Positions 8,205 through 17,613 of a DNA stretch of 64,000 nt are shown piece by piece (the stretch's first letter is position 1; every line of letters begins with the position of its first letter). The notes beneath the pieces are model-generated. The model worked only from the letters and a program-made list of their open reading frames with translations, did not search any database and was not told where the DNA came from. The position numbers and the translations under genes were made by a program. This stretch comes from Palsa-1447 sp964414785 (GTDB lineage: Bacteria; Verrucomicrobiota; Verrucomicrobiia; Opitutales; Opitutaceae). The DNA lies in contig CAYPXZ010000005.1 in the NCBI GenBank assembly GCA_964414785.1, positions 74,613 through 138,612 on the forward strand. The letters are read 5' to 3'.

Positions 8205-8347
8205 AAAGCAAACGCCGAAACATCCACGTGCGAGGGTTTCCGTCAAGGATCATTTTGGCGGCCCGGCGGGCGCCCTTTGGCCATGTCGGTCCGCCCGGCG
8301 CACTTGTGCCTCGCCCCCCCGGTTCCTTAGCATACTTGTAGCCTAGT

Positions 8348-9784
8348 ATGAGCGCGCTCAGCCAGTTCGTGGACCGCTTTGTTCCGGGCGGCGTCCTGGC
8401 GCACGTATCGGCAGTCGCCGGCTTCCTCCTCGCATTCTTCCTTGTCGCCAGGCTCATGAGCGAGCGGCGCGCGCCCGCCAACACGTTTGCGTGGCTCCTC
8501 GTGATCGTGTTCATCCCCTGGCTCGGCGTCCCCCTTTACCTGCTACTCGGGGGACGCAAGCTGCGCAAGCTGGCCAAGGACAAGAAGGCCCTGTTGCCGA
8601 TCGTGCCCCCGATCTGCGTCACCCAGCTCAGCCACGTCTTCCTTCCCGTTGCAAAGACCGTCGCCGCCGCCGGGGGATTCGAGCCTGTCGGCGGCAACCG
8701 GGTCCGGTTCCTCCTCACGGGCGAGGAGGATTTTGCCGAGCTTGAGCGGCAGATCCTCGCCGCCAAGAGCTCGATCCACATCGCCACGTTCATCCTGAGC
8801 CGCGACGCCACCGGCCGGCGCATCGTCGAGCTCCTCGCCAAGAGGGCGAGCGAGGGGGTTAAGGTGCGCCTCCTCCTCGACGCCCTGGGGTGCTTCGTTT
8901 CGTCCCGGGGCTTCACGGATCCCATCCGCAAGGCGGGCGGGGAGGTCGGGCGCTTCATGCCGGTCCTGCCCTTCACCTCCCGCGGCTCGGCAAATCTCCG
9001 CAGCCACCGCAAGATGGCCATCTTCGACGGCTCGACCGCCATCGTCGGCGGCCGAAACATCGCAAGGGAGTACATGGGGCCTGCGCCGTATGCGAAGCGC
9101 TGGCGCGACTTCGGCGCCGTGATCGAGGGGCCGGCCGCCGTCGTGCTGGGCGAGGTGTTCGTCGCCGACTGGTGCTTCGCCGTGCGCCAGTCGCCGGATG
9201 CGGTGCGCCGTGATGCACAAGCGGGCGGTGCGCCCATCATGGGGGAATGCGAGCTGCAGGTCGTCGCCAGCGGGCCGGACGTGCCCGGCGACCCCCTCTA
9301 CGAGGGCATCGTCGCCATGATCCAGCAGGCCGAGCGCAACATCTGGATTGTCACACCCTACTTCATCCCCGACGAGGTGCTCCTGCGCTCGATGATCGTC
9401 AGGGCCCGGGCCGGCTGCAACGTGACCGTCGTCGTCCCCCTCAAGTCGAACCACCCCGTCACCGACTTCGCCCGGCGCAACTTTGTCAGGGAGCTGACGA
9501 AGGCCGGCGGACGGGTGCTCCACTACGACGCGGGCATGCTCCACGCGAAGGCGATCGTCGTCGACGACCGGGTCGCGATGTTCGGGTCGCCCAACTTCGA
9601 CCTGAGGAGCCTCTTCGTTAATTTTGAGGTCGGGGTCTTGGTCTACACCGAGCCCGAGATCCACAGGATCAGGGCATGGATCGAGGACGTGATGAAGCGC
9701 TGCGTGCCGCCCGTCGTGAGGAAGCGCCACATCCTGACAAGCGTCCTCGAGGACGTATGCAGGCTCCTGGCGCCGATCCTCTAG
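8348..9784 (+). CDS. cls: Cardiolipin synthase (phospholipase D family)
   Basis: A 478-residue membrane enzyme that condenses two phosphatidylglycerols into cardiolipin. Two N-terminal membrane helices (about 15-35 and 47-67) are followed by two HKD domains: H220-x-K222 with D227 (SHRKMAIFDG), and H399-x-K401 with D406 (LHAKAIVVDD). The second is followed by SPNFDLRSLFVNFE, typical of bacterial ClsA. Length and domain order match ClsA (about 480-490 residues). It starts about 140 bases past tRNA-Tyr on the opposite strand and lies 59 bases upstream of the GH74 gene. Confidence 0.93.
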   Translation: MSALSQFVDRFVPGGVLAHVSAVAGFLLAFFLVARLMSERRAPANTFAWLLVIVFIPWLGVPLYLLLGGRKLRKLAKDKKALLPIVPPICVTQLSHVFLPVAKTVAAAGGFEPVGGNRVRFLLTGEEDFAELERQILAAKSSIHIATFILSRDATGRRIVELLAKRASEGVKVRLLLDALGCFVSSRGFTDPIRKAGGEVGRFMPVLPFTSRGSANLRSHRKMAIFDGSTAIVGGRNIAREYMGPAPYAKRWRDFGAVIEGPAAVVLGEVFVADWCFAVRQSPDAVRRDAQAGGAPIMGECELQVVASGPDVPGDPLYEGIVAMIQQAERNIWIVTPYFIPDEVLLRSMIVRARAGCNVTVVVPLKSNHPVTDFARRNFVRELTKAGGRVLHYDAGMLHAKAIVVDDRVAMFGSPNFDLRSLFVNFEVGVLVYTEPEIHRIRAWIEDVMKRCVPPVVRKRHILTSVLEDVCRLLAPIL

Positions 9785-9843
9785 CAGCCCGCCTTCGCGT
9801 TTGCCGTGCAAGGGCCGGGCGGTCACCCTCTCCCCATCCCCCC

Positions 9844-12084
9844 ATGAAGACCCTCGTTCCGACGCTCGTCCTCTCGTCGCTTGCCGCGCTGGCGCTCGCC
9901 CCAGCGGCCCGTCCCGCCCCCGCGGCCCCGCCGGCCGCGGAGCCCTACACGTTCCAGAACGTTGCGATCGGCGGGGGCGGCTTTGTGACCGGGATCATCT
10001 TCAACCCTGCCGAGCGGGGCCTTGTCTACCTGCGCACGGACGTCGGGGGAGCGTACCGGATGGACGCCCGCGCGAAGAAATGGGTCCCTCTCCTCGACTG
10101 GGCCGGCCAGACCGACTGGAACCTCTACGGGGTCGAGAGCCTGGCGAGCGATCCGGTCGACCCGAGGCGCCTCTACGTCGCCGCCGGGACCTACACGAGC
10201 CCGGGCGTGTCCAACGGCGAGCTGCTGCGCTCGTCGGACCGCGGCGACACGTGGGAGCGCACGGAGCTTCCGTTCAAGTTCGGCGCGAACGAGAACGGCC
10301 GCAACAACGGCGAGCGCCTCGCCGTCGACCCCAACGACGACCGGGTGCTCTTCCTCGGCACGCGGACCTCGGGCCTTTGGCGAAGCTCCGACATGGGAGC
10401 CACCTGGAGCAAGGTCGCCTCCTTCCCCGACTACGACGAGGCGATGCCCGTGCCCGCAAACCCCGCGGCCTACGTCCCCCAGAAGGTCGGGATCAACATG
10501 GTGTTCTTCGATGCGCGCTCCGGCGCCCGTGGCGCGCCGACCCCCGTCCTCTATGCCGCGGTCTCCACCCCGAATGCCAGCATCTTTAGGAGCACGGACG
10601 CCGGGGCCACCTGGAGCCCCGTCCCCGGCCAGCCGCTCGGGCTTCGGCCAACGAAGGCGGCCCTTGCCTCGGGCGGTGTCCTCTATGTCTGCTACGGCAA
10701 CGAGGCCGGGCCCAACTCGATGACGGACGGCGCCGTCTGGCGTTGCGATTTGGCGTCGGGGAGCTGGGCCGACGTCACCCCGGAGAGGCCCGGGGCGGGA
10801 AGCGTCTTTGGCTACGGCTCGGTCGCCGTCGATCCGGCGCATCCCGACACGGTCCTTGTCGGCACATGGAACCACTGGAGCCCCTTCGACCAGGTGTTCC
10901 TCAGCCGGGACGGGGGCCGCACCTGGCTCGCCCCGCTTGAGCACGCCCGCTGGGACCATTCCCCGGCTCCCTACACCAGGCCCATGAACCACCACTGGCT
11001 GGCCGACATCAAGGTCGACCCGTTCGACCCCGACCACGCCCTCTTCACGACGGGATTCGGGATATGGGCGACCCACGACCTTAGCGACGCCGACAAGCGA
11101 ACGCCCACCCTCTGGACCTTTGAGGACCAGGGCATCGAGGAGACCGTGCCCCTCGCCCTCGTCAGCCCCCCGTCGGGCGCCCACCTCCTGAGCGGCCTCG
11201 CCGACATCGACGGCTTCCGCCATGACGACCTCTCGGTCTCGCCCGCCTCGGGGCGCTTCGGGACCCCGGCGCTCAAGAACACGGCCCACCTGGCGTTTGC
11301 CTGGAAGCATCCCGAATTCATCGTGCGCTCGGGGAACAGCTACCACAACGACCTGGTGACCGGGGGCTACTCGACCGACGGCGGCGCGACCTGGAGGGCC
11401 TTCGCCTCGGAGCCCCCTGGCACCATCGGCCGGTACTGGAGGGGCGAGGGCCCGATCGCCATCTCGGCCGACGGCCGGACCGTCGTCTGGTCGCCGACCG
11501 GGGTCGCTCCCCACTTCACCCTGGACTGGGGCAAGACGTGGTTTCCCTGCGTCGGGGGCTCGGTCAACCTCGCCGTCGCCGCCGACACCGTCAATCCGTC
11601 CAAATTCTACGCCTACGACACGGAGGCCGGAACAATCGTCGTCAGTACCGACGGGGCGCGCAGCTTCAAGGCGGCCGGAGGCGGCCTTCCGGTCGAGAAG
11701 GGCCGCTGGGGACCGGCCCCTGGGAGGCTGTCCGCGGTTCCCGGCCGCGACGGGGAGTTCTGGGTCATTGCGGGGGGCGTTCTCCTTCACTCCGGCGATT
11801 CAGGCGCATCCCTCACGGCGGCGGCCGGCGTCACCGCGACGCTCATCGGCTTTGGCAAGCCGGCCCCGGGCCAGCCGGGCGCCTCCATCTTCATCGTCGG
11901 CAAGGTGGGAGGGACCGAGGGCATCTTCCGTTCCGACGACGCGGGGGGCCGCTGGGTGCGGATCACCGACGCGAGGCACGGCTTCGGCGACATCCGCGTC
12001 ATCACGGGCGACCCGAGGGTCTTCGGCCGCGTCTATTTCGGCACCGGCGGACGGGGAATAATCTACGGCGACCGCGGAAACTAA
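9844..12084 (+). CDS. GH74 xyloglucanase-like secreted glycoside hydrolase
   Basis: A 746-residue exported protein with a signal peptide (MKTLVPTLVLSSLAALALAP, then an Ala/Pro-rich stretch) and two seven-bladed propellers built from BNR/Asp-box repeats (for example SSDRGDTWE, SSDMGATWS, STDAGATWS, STDGGATWR). GGGGFVTGIIFNP and RTDVGGAYR near residues 43-72 are diagnostic of GH74. The two expected catalytic aspartates are D66 in RTDVGG and D454 in the ADIDGF segment before RHDDL. The enzyme should cut the glucan backbone of xyloglucan or related beta-1,4-glucans in the periplasm or outside the cell. The ATG at 9844 is used because upstream codons overlap cls in another frame. No carbohydrate-binding module is visible. 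Confidence 0.9.
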   Translation: MKTLVPTLVLSSLAALALAPAARPAPAAPPAAEPYTFQNVAIGGGGFVTGIIFNPAERGLVYLRTDVGGAYRMDARAKKWVPLLDWAGQTDWNLYGVESLASDPVDPRRLYVAAGTYTSPGVSNGELLRSSDRGDTWERTELPFKFGANENGRNNGERLAVDPNDDRVLFLGTRTSGLWRSSDMGATWSKVASFPDYDEAMPVPANPAAYVPQKVGINMVFFDARSGARGAPTPVLYAAVSTPNASIFRSTDAGATWSPVPGQPLGLRPTKAALASGGVLYVCYGNEAGPNSMTDGAVWRCDLASGSWADVTPERPGAGSVFGYGSVAVDPAHPDTVLVGTWNHWSPFDQVFLSRDGGRTWLAPLEHARWDHSPAPYTRPMNHHWLADIKVDPFDPDHALFTTGFGIWATHDLSDADKRTPTLWTFEDQGIEETVPLALVSPPSGAHLLSGLADIDGFRHDDLSVSPASGRFGTPALKNTAHLAFAWKHPEFIVRSGNSYHNDLVTGGYSTDGGATWRAFASEPPGTIGRYWRGEGPIAISADGRTVVWSPTGVAPHFTLDWGKTWFPCVGGSVNLAVAADTVNPSKFYAYDTEAGTIVVSTDGARSFKAAGGGLPVEKGRWGPAPGRLSAVPGRDGEFWVIAGGVLLHSGDSGASLTAAAGVTATLIGFGKPAPGQPGASIFIVGKVGGTEGIFRSDDAGGRWVRITDARHGFGDIRVITGDPRVFGRVYFGTGGRGIIYGDRGN

Positions 12085-12088
12085 GCCC

Positions 12089-13663
12089 CTACGCCTTCGC
12101 CGCGGTCGAGAGCCGGTACTCGACTGACTCCCGCAGCGCCTCCCACGAGGCATCGATGATGTTGTCGCTGACGCCGACGGTGCCCCAGATCGAGTGCCCG
12201 TCCCCGCTCTCGACAAGGACCCGCGTCTTGGAGCCCGTCCCCTCGTTGCCCTCGATGATGCGCACCTTGAAGTCGCGCAGGGTCATCGTGCGAAGCTCCG
12301 GGTAGGTCTTCTCGAGCGCCAGTCGCAGCGCCTTGTCCAGGGCGCCGATCGGACCGGAGTCCTCGGCCACCGTGTGGATCGGCTCGCCGTCCACCCTCAG
12401 GCGAACCGTGGCCTCCGACCAGATCTCGCCGCCGTGGCGCTCGACGATCACCCTGTAGCCCTCGACCTGGAAGAACTCACGGTTGCGCCCGAGCATCCGG
12501 GCGACCAGCAGCTTGAACGACGCATCCGCGGCCTCGTACTCGTAGCCGCGGAACTCGCGCTCCTTTAGCTCCTCGATGAGCCCCTTTAGCTCCGGGCTCT
12601 TCTCGTCGAGGTCCACTCCGAATTCGCGGGCCTTCAGCGCCAGGCTGCTGCGCCCCGCCATGTCCGAGACAAGCACCCGCGTCCGGTTGCCGACGAGCGC
12701 CGGGTCGATGTGCTCGTAGCTGCGCGCCACCTTCTGGGCCGCGTTGGCGTGCAGGCCGCCCTTGTGCGCGAAGGCGGACTGACCGACGAACGGGGCCTTG
12801 GGGTCTGGCCTTAGGTTCGCGAGCTCGTCGAAGAAGAGCGAGAGGTCCCTGAGCTGGGTCAGGTTGGGGGCGCACCGCATGGAACGGCCCATCTTGAGGA
12901 CGAGATTGGGAAGCACCGTGACCAGGTTCGCGTTTCCGACCCGCTCCCCGTAGCCGTTCATCGTGCCCTGGACCAGGGTGACCCCGGCCTCGACACCGGC
13001 GAGCGTGACGGCGGCCCCGAGGCCGCTGTCGTTGTGGCAGTGTATGCCGACGCGTTCCGCCCCGAAGCGCCTGACGACCTCGCCCGTGATGGCGAGCACC
13101 TGGGGAACCAGCTTGCCGCCGTTGGTCTCGCACAGCGTCAGGTTGGACGCTCCGCCACGGGCTGCAGCCTCGAGCGTGCGCAAGGCGTACTCGGGGTTGT
13201 CGAGGTAGCCGTCGTAGAAGTGCTCGGCGTCGTAGATCACCTCGCGCCCCTGCGCCGCAAGGTAGCGCACCGAGTCCTCGATCATGGCCAGGTTCTCCTC
13301 GGGGGTCGTGCGCAGGACCTCGTTCACGTGGAGGAGCCAGGTCTTGCCGAAGATCGTCACGACGGGCATCGCGCTTTCCAGGAGCGTCTTGAGCTGCGGG
13401 TCCGCGTCGGCCTTGACCCCCGCCCTGCGTGTCGAGCCGAATGCAGCGAGCTTCGCGTGCCTAAGGCGCAGGTTGCGCGCCTCGGCGAAGAAGGCGATGT
13501 CCCTGGGGTTCGACCCGGGGAACCCTCCCTCGATGTAGTCGACGCCGAACTGGTCGAGCCGCTCCGCCACGAGGATCTTGTCGGCGACCGAAAAACTGAT
13601 CCCCTCGCCCTGGGTTCCATCGCGCAGGGTGGTGTCGTAGATCTTGATCTCGCTGGTGGACAT
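12089..13663 (-). CDS. cimA: Citramalate synthase
   Basis: This 524-residue enzyme joins pyruvate and acetyl-CoA to make (R)-citramalate, the entry to 2-ketobutyrate and isoleucine that avoids threonine deaminase. The HMGL-like barrel begins with IYDTTLRDGTQGEG, where the arginine and metal-binding aspartate sit, and has GIHCHNDSGLG with the other metal-ligand histidines near 205. The C-terminal LeuA dimerisation/allosteric domain spans about 390-520. GTQGEG and VDYIEGGFPGSNP favour the CimA-type clade over LeuA or homocitrate synthase. It is the last gene of the amino-acid operon, 12 bases after thrC, and its end lies 4 bases from the convergent GH74 gene. Confidence 0.92.
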   Translation of the reverse strand: MSTSEIKIYDTTLRDGTQGEGISFSVADKILVAERLDQFGVDYIEGGFPGSNPRDIAFFAEARNLRLRHAKLAAFGSTRRAGVKADADPQLKTLLESAMPVVTIFGKTWLLHVNEVLRTTPEENLAMIEDSVRYLAAQGREVIYDAEHFYDGYLDNPEYALRTLEAAARGGASNLTLCETNGGKLVPQVLAITGEVVRRFGAERVGIHCHNDSGLGAAVTLAGVEAGVTLVQGTMNGYGERVGNANLVTVLPNLVLKMGRSMRCAPNLTQLRDLSLFFDELANLRPDPKAPFVGQSAFAHKGGLHANAAQKVARSYEHIDPALVGNRTRVLVSDMAGRSSLALKAREFGVDLDEKSPELKGLIEELKEREFRGYEYEAADASFKLLVARMLGRNREFFQVEGYRVIVERHGGEIWSEATVRLRVDGEPIHTVAEDSGPIGALDKALRLALEKTYPELRTMTLRDFKVRIIEGNEGTGSKTRVLVESGDGHSIWGTVGVSDNIIDASWEALRESVEYRLSTAAKA

Positions 13664-13675
13664 GGTCGGCGCGCC

Positions 13676-15034
13676 CTAGACGGCGCGGGTTTCTATGAAG
13701 GCACGTATTGCGGCTGCGTCAGCCACAATCTTGTGCCTGACAAGGGGCTTGGACTTCAGGGCCTCGAGCGTGGGATGGGTGGGCTCGATCCCGATCGCGG
13801 CGCGAATCACCTCCGGGAACTTCGCCGGGCTCGCCGTCGCCAGGACGACGCTGGGACCCGAGTAGTCCATGCCCTTGAACGCGCAGGCAGTGTGCGGGTC
13901 CAGGATGTAGCCATGGGCTCGGTGGACCTGGCGGATGATCCCTTGGATCTCCGTGTCCTCGCAGCGCGACGACGTGAAGGTGTCCCGGTCGAAGTCCTGG
14001 AACCGGTAGACCCCCTTCGCCCCGATCTCCCCCATGACGGCCCGCACCCGGTCCGGGTCGCGGCCGAGGCTGTAGTAGAGGAACCGCTCGAAGTTGGACG
14101 CGACCTGGATGTCCATCGAGGGGGCGAGGCTCGGACTCACCTCGCCGACCCGGTACTCCCCCGTCGTGAACAGCCGGTGGAGGATGTCGTTGCGGTTCGT
14201 CGCGACGCGAAATCCGCGGATCGGGACCCCCATCTTCTGGAGCATCCAGCCCGCGAGCACGTTCCCGAAATTGCCCGTGGGCACGACGAAGACCGCGGAA
14301 CGCCGGTGCTCGGGGCTGAGCCTAAGCCAGGCATGCAGGTAGTAGACGCTCTGGGCGAGTATCCTGGCGATGTTGATCGAGTTCACCGCAGAGAGCCGGT
14401 TCCTCCTGCGGAAGTCCCCGTCGGCGAAGAGCTGCTTGAGGACCGCCTGCGCTTGGTCGAAGGAGCCGGACACGGCCAGGGCGTGGACGTTGGGGTCGCC
14501 CGTGCACGCCATCTGCCGCTCCTGCAGGGGCGAGACCCTCCCGTCGGGATAGAGGATGAAGATGGCCACCCCCGGCCGGCCCATGAGGCCGTGGATCGCC
14601 GCGGCTCCCGTATCGCCGGACGTGGCGCCCAGCACGTTGATCGTCTCCTTGCGCACCGCGCACTGGCGCGCGTAGAGGTTCCCGAGCAGCTGCAGGGCGA
14701 TGTCCTTGAAGGCGAGCGTCGGCCCGTGGAAGAGCTCGAGGACGTGCACCTCGGGCGAGAGCTCAAGGAGGGGCGCGATCTCCGGCCGGTCGAACGCCGC
14801 GTAGGAGCGCCCCACAAGCTCCCGGAGCTCGGGCTGCGGTATGTCGGTGGCAAAGCGCTCGAGGAACCTCGAGCAGAGCTCCGGGTAGTCGAGCCGCGCG
14901 AAACCCTCCAGCTCGGCGGAGAGGTCGGGAAGCGACTCGGGCACGAAGAGCCCGCCGTCGGGGGCCAGGCCCGCGGCCACGGCATCCGAGAAGGCGACCG
15001 GAGGGGAGCCTCCCCGTGTCGAGACGTAGCGCAT
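13676..15034 (-). CDS. thrC: Threonine synthase
   Basis: A 452-residue PLP enzyme that converts O-phosphohomoserine to threonine. It opens with MRYVSTRG, then GLAPDGGLFVPE, and has the PLP-lysine motif FHGPTLAFKDIALQ, followed by ATSGDTGAAAIHG and a glycine-rich phosphate loop in VPTGNFGNVLAG. These match the longer bacterial ThrC type. ATG at 15034 is preferred: a start 21 codons upstream would run into lysC and adds only arginine/serine-rich out-of-frame sequence. The gene lies 13 bases after lysC and 12 before cimA in the operon. Confidence 0.95.
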   Translation of the reverse strand: MRYVSTRGGSPPVAFSDAVAAGLAPDGGLFVPESLPDLSAELEGFARLDYPELCSRFLERFATDIPQPELRELVGRSYAAFDRPEIAPLLELSPEVHVLELFHGPTLAFKDIALQLLGNLYARQCAVRKETINVLGATSGDTGAAAIHGLMGRPGVAIFILYPDGRVSPLQERQMACTGDPNVHALAVSGSFDQAQAVLKQLFADGDFRRRNRLSAVNSINIARILAQSVYYLHAWLRLSPEHRRSAVFVVPTGNFGNVLAGWMLQKMGVPIRGFRVATNRNDILHRLFTTGEYRVGEVSPSLAPSMDIQVASNFERFLYYSLGRDPDRVRAVMGEIGAKGVYRFQDFDRDTFTSSRCEDTEIQGIIRQVHRAHGYILDPHTACAFKGMDYSGPSVVLATASPAKFPEVIRAAIGIEPTHPTLEALKSKPLVRHKIVADAAAIRAFIETRAV

Positions 15035-15047
15035 TGCCCGATGGGCG

Positions 15048-16265
15048 CTAGACCTTGTCGAGGCCGAACGCGGCATGCGCCGCGCGGACGGCCTCATCGG
15101 CGCGGTCCAGGTCGACGACGACCGAGATCTTTATCTCCGAGGTGCTGATCAGGTCGATGTTGATGCCGACGTCGGCGAGCGCCTGGAAGAGCGTCGCGGC
15201 CACGCCGCTGTGGGTCTTCATTCCGACGCCCACTACCGAGAGCTTCGCGATGTGCTCGTGGACGGCGACCTGGCCCCCGCCGATTGCGGCGAGCACGGGC
15301 TCCAGGACCTTCACCGCCTTGACCTTGTCGGTCTGCGGCACCGTGAAGGTCAGGTTCGCCACCCCGTGGCGGCCCACGTTCTGGACGATCATGTCGACGA
15401 TGACGTTGGCGTCGGCCAGGCAGCGGAACACCTTCGCGGCCGACCCCGGCTTGTCGACGATGTTGCTCACGATGACCTTCGCCTGGTCCTTGTCGGCGGC
15501 GATGCCGCGGACGACGACCTGTTCCATATACGCGACTTCTTCTTTCACGGTGGTTCCTGGATTGTGGTTGAACGATGAGCGGACTTCGAAAATGACGCCG
15601 TATTTCTTGGCGAACTCGACGGAGCGCGACTGCATCACCTTCGAGCCGGACGACGCGAGCTCGAGCATCTCGTCGTACGAGATCTCGGAAAGCTTGCGGG
15701 CGTTCTTCACGACCCGGGGGTCGGCGGTGTACACGCCGTCGACATCCGTGTAGATCTCGCACACGTCGGCCTTGATCGCGGCCGCGAGCGCAACCGCCGT
15801 CAGGTCCGATCCCCCCCTGCCGAGGGTCGTGATCTGCCCCTCCTCGTCGATGCCCTGGAACCCGGCCACGATGACGACGCGCCCCTCGTTCAGGTCCTTG
15901 AGGATCACCTTCGGGTTCACCATCTTGAGCTTCGCCTTGGTGTGGACCTTGTCCGTGAAGATTCCGGCCTGCGCGCCGGTGTAGCTGACCGCGGGGATGG
16001 AGATCCCGTGCAGGGCCATCGCCATGAGCGCAATCGACTCCTGCTCCCCGATCGCCAGGAGCTGGTCAAGCTCGCGTTCGCTCGGCTCCGGGCACAGGCC
16101 CTTCGCCCGAGCGATCAGCTCGTTCGTGACGCCGGCGCGGGCCGAGAGCACGACCACGATCTGGTGTCCCTCGTCGCGGGTCGCCTTGATGCGCTCCGCG
16201 ACCTTCTTGATCCGCTCGACGTCGCCGACCGAGGTTCCGCCGTATTTCTGCACGATTCGGGGCAT
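15048..16265 (-). CDS. lysC: Aspartokinase
   Basis: A 405-residue monofunctional aspartate kinase, the first step to lysine, threonine and methionine. It begins with the kinase signature IVQKYGGTSVGD, has RGGSDLTAVALAAA and EIYTDVDGVYTADPR in the catalytic domain, and two ACT domains in the last 140 residues (VNIVDKPGSAAKVF and VVGVGMKTHSGVAATLF) for amino-acid feedback. Length is typical of the Bacillus/Corynebacterium-like single-chain form. It lies between hom and thrC, with 25 and 13 base gaps. Confidence 0.95.
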   Translation of the reverse strand: MPRIVQKYGGTSVGDVERIKKVAERIKATRDEGHQIVVVLSARAGVTNELIARAKGLCPEPSERELDQLLAIGEQESIALMAMALHGISIPAVSYTGAQAGIFTDKVHTKAKLKMVNPKVILKDLNEGRVVIVAGFQGIDEEGQITTLGRGGSDLTAVALAAAIKADVCEIYTDVDGVYTADPRVVKNARKLSEISYDEMLELASSGSKVMQSRSVEFAKKYGVIFEVRSSFNHNPGTTVKEEVAYMEQVVVRGIAADKDQAKVIVSNIVDKPGSAAKVFRCLADANVIVDMIVQNVGRHGVANLTFTVPQTDKVKAVKVLEPVLAAIGGGQVAVHEHIAKLSVVGVGMKTHSGVAATLFQALADVGINIDLISTSEIKISVVVDLDRADEAVRAAHAAFGLDKV

Positions 16266-16290
16266 GATGGTATGGTAAATCCGCGTGGGC

Positions 16291-17613
16291 CTAGTCGCCG
16301 AGGTCTCCGATCCTCAGAAGAAGCGGCGCCTCGCGCACGCTTCCGAGGGCCGTGAGGCCCCGCAGGGCGACCCGCATCGAGCGCTCATCGCTCTCGTGGG
16401 TGGTGAGGACGAGCGAGGCCGATCCCGCCCTCTCCGAGGGGTTCTGGATCACGCTGGCGATGCTCATCTTGTTGCGCGCCATGATCGTCGCGACCCGGGC
16501 AAGGACGCCGGGCCGGTCGGCCACCGTCAGCCTGAGGTAGTAGCGGCCGCGTATCCTCTGCGGTGGGGCAAGGAGCGCCCCCTTGGACACCGGGAGCCTG
16601 TCCTCGGCCATGAGGTGCGCCCCCTTGCCGTGGAGAAGGAGCGCGACCGAGTCGGCGATGTCGCTGATGACCGCGCTCGCCGTGGCGTCCTGCCCAGCGC
16701 CGCGCCCGATGTAGACCGTCGTCCCGACGACGTCGCCGGTGACCGAAATGGCGTTGAAGACACCGCTCACCCTCGCGAGCACGCTCCCCTCCGGGAGCAG
16801 CGTCGGGTGCACCCGCACCACGATCTCGTTCGTCGCGAAGTCGCGCGTGATGATCGCAAGCAGCTTGATTCCGTAGCCCAGGGCAGCCGCGTTCTTGAAA
16901 TCGGCGGGTGTGATCCTCTCGATTCCCTCGACGATCATCTGCTCCGGGCGCACCCAGACGCCGTGGGCGAGCCAGGCGAGGATCGACGCCTTGTGGGCGG
17001 TGTCCCATCCCCCGACGTCGAGCGACTCGTCGGCCTCGGCATAGCCGAGCCTCTTTGCCTCCTCGAGCACGCTCGCATACGGGGTGTCCAATTCCTCCAT
17101 CTGCGTCAGGATATAGTTGCAGGTGCCGTTCAGGATGCCCGAGATGCGCGGGAAGCGGTTGGCAACCAGGCCCTCCCGCACCGCCTTAATGAGCGGGATG
17201 CCGCCGGCCACGCTCGCCTCGAAGAGGAAATGCCCCCCGTGCCTGCGGGCCGCGGCGAAGATCTCTGCGCCGTGGGCGCAGATGAGCGCCTTGTTCGCCG
17301 AAACCACGATCTTGCCCCGGGACAGCGCCGCGAGGGTGACCTGCCGTGCGAGGGTGGTCCCCCCCATCAGCTCGCACACGATGTGGATGTTTGGATCGGT
17401 CGCCACCGAGAGCGCATCCGCGGTGAGCTTCCCGGCCGGAACCTTGACGGCCCGCGCCTTCCGCGTGTCCCGGACGGCGGCCCTCGCCAGCACGATCCGC
17501 GCGCCCAGCCGTACCTCGAGTTCCCGGCGCATGCGGCTGAAATGCTTCCAGACGCCCTGCCCGACCGTTCCCAGTCCGCAGATCCCGATGTTGATGGTGC
17601 GCGTGGCCTTCAT
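16291..17613 (-). CDS. hom: Homoserine dehydrogenase
   Basis: A 440-residue NAD(P)-dependent enzyme that reduces aspartate semialdehyde to homoserine. The Rossmann loop is IGICGLGTVGQG (about 9-20), KALICAHGAEI marks the nucleotide/substrate region, and GGIPLIKAVREGL with the catalytic-lysine helix follows. The last 80 residues form an ACT domain (LRLTVADRPGVLARVATIMARNKM), as in the regulated single-function Hom. Its 3' neighbour is lysC. Its ATG overlaps the stop of plsY by 4 bases. Confidence 0.94.
   Translation of the reverse strand: MKATRTINIGICGLGTVGQGVWKHFSRMRRELEVRLGARIVLARAAVRDTRKARAVKVPAGKLTADALSVATDPNIHIVCELMGGTTLARQVTLAALSRGKIVVSANKALICAHGAEIFAAARRHGGHFLFEASVAGGIPLIKAVREGLVANRFPRISGILNGTCNYILTQMEELDTPYASVLEEAKRLGYAEADESLDVGGWDTAHKASILAWLAHGVWVRPEQMIVEGIERITPADFKNAAALGYGIKLLAIITRDFATNEIVVRVHPTLLPEGSVLARVSGVFNAISVTGDVVGTTVYIGRGAGQDATASAVISDIADSVALLLHGKGAHLMAEDRLPVSKGALLAPPQRIRGRYYLRLTVADRPGVLARVATIMARNKMSIASVIQNPSERAGSASLVLTTHESDERSMRVALRGLTALGSVREAPLLLRIGDLGD

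Noticed and set aside
8061..8330. Open reading frame across 8061-8330 on the plus strand
   Set aside because: It is a reading frame through the tRNA-Tyr gene and its flank, with no coding features of its own.
9823..11790. 655-codon antisense frame over the GH74 gene
   Set aside because: Same GC artefact; no start context or domain support.
13034..15148. 704-codon open frame antisense to thrC and cimA
   Set aside because: Its peptide is Arg/Gly/Val/Asp-rich with no domain, as expected from the complementary strand of high-GC genes; the minus-strand genes are unambiguous.
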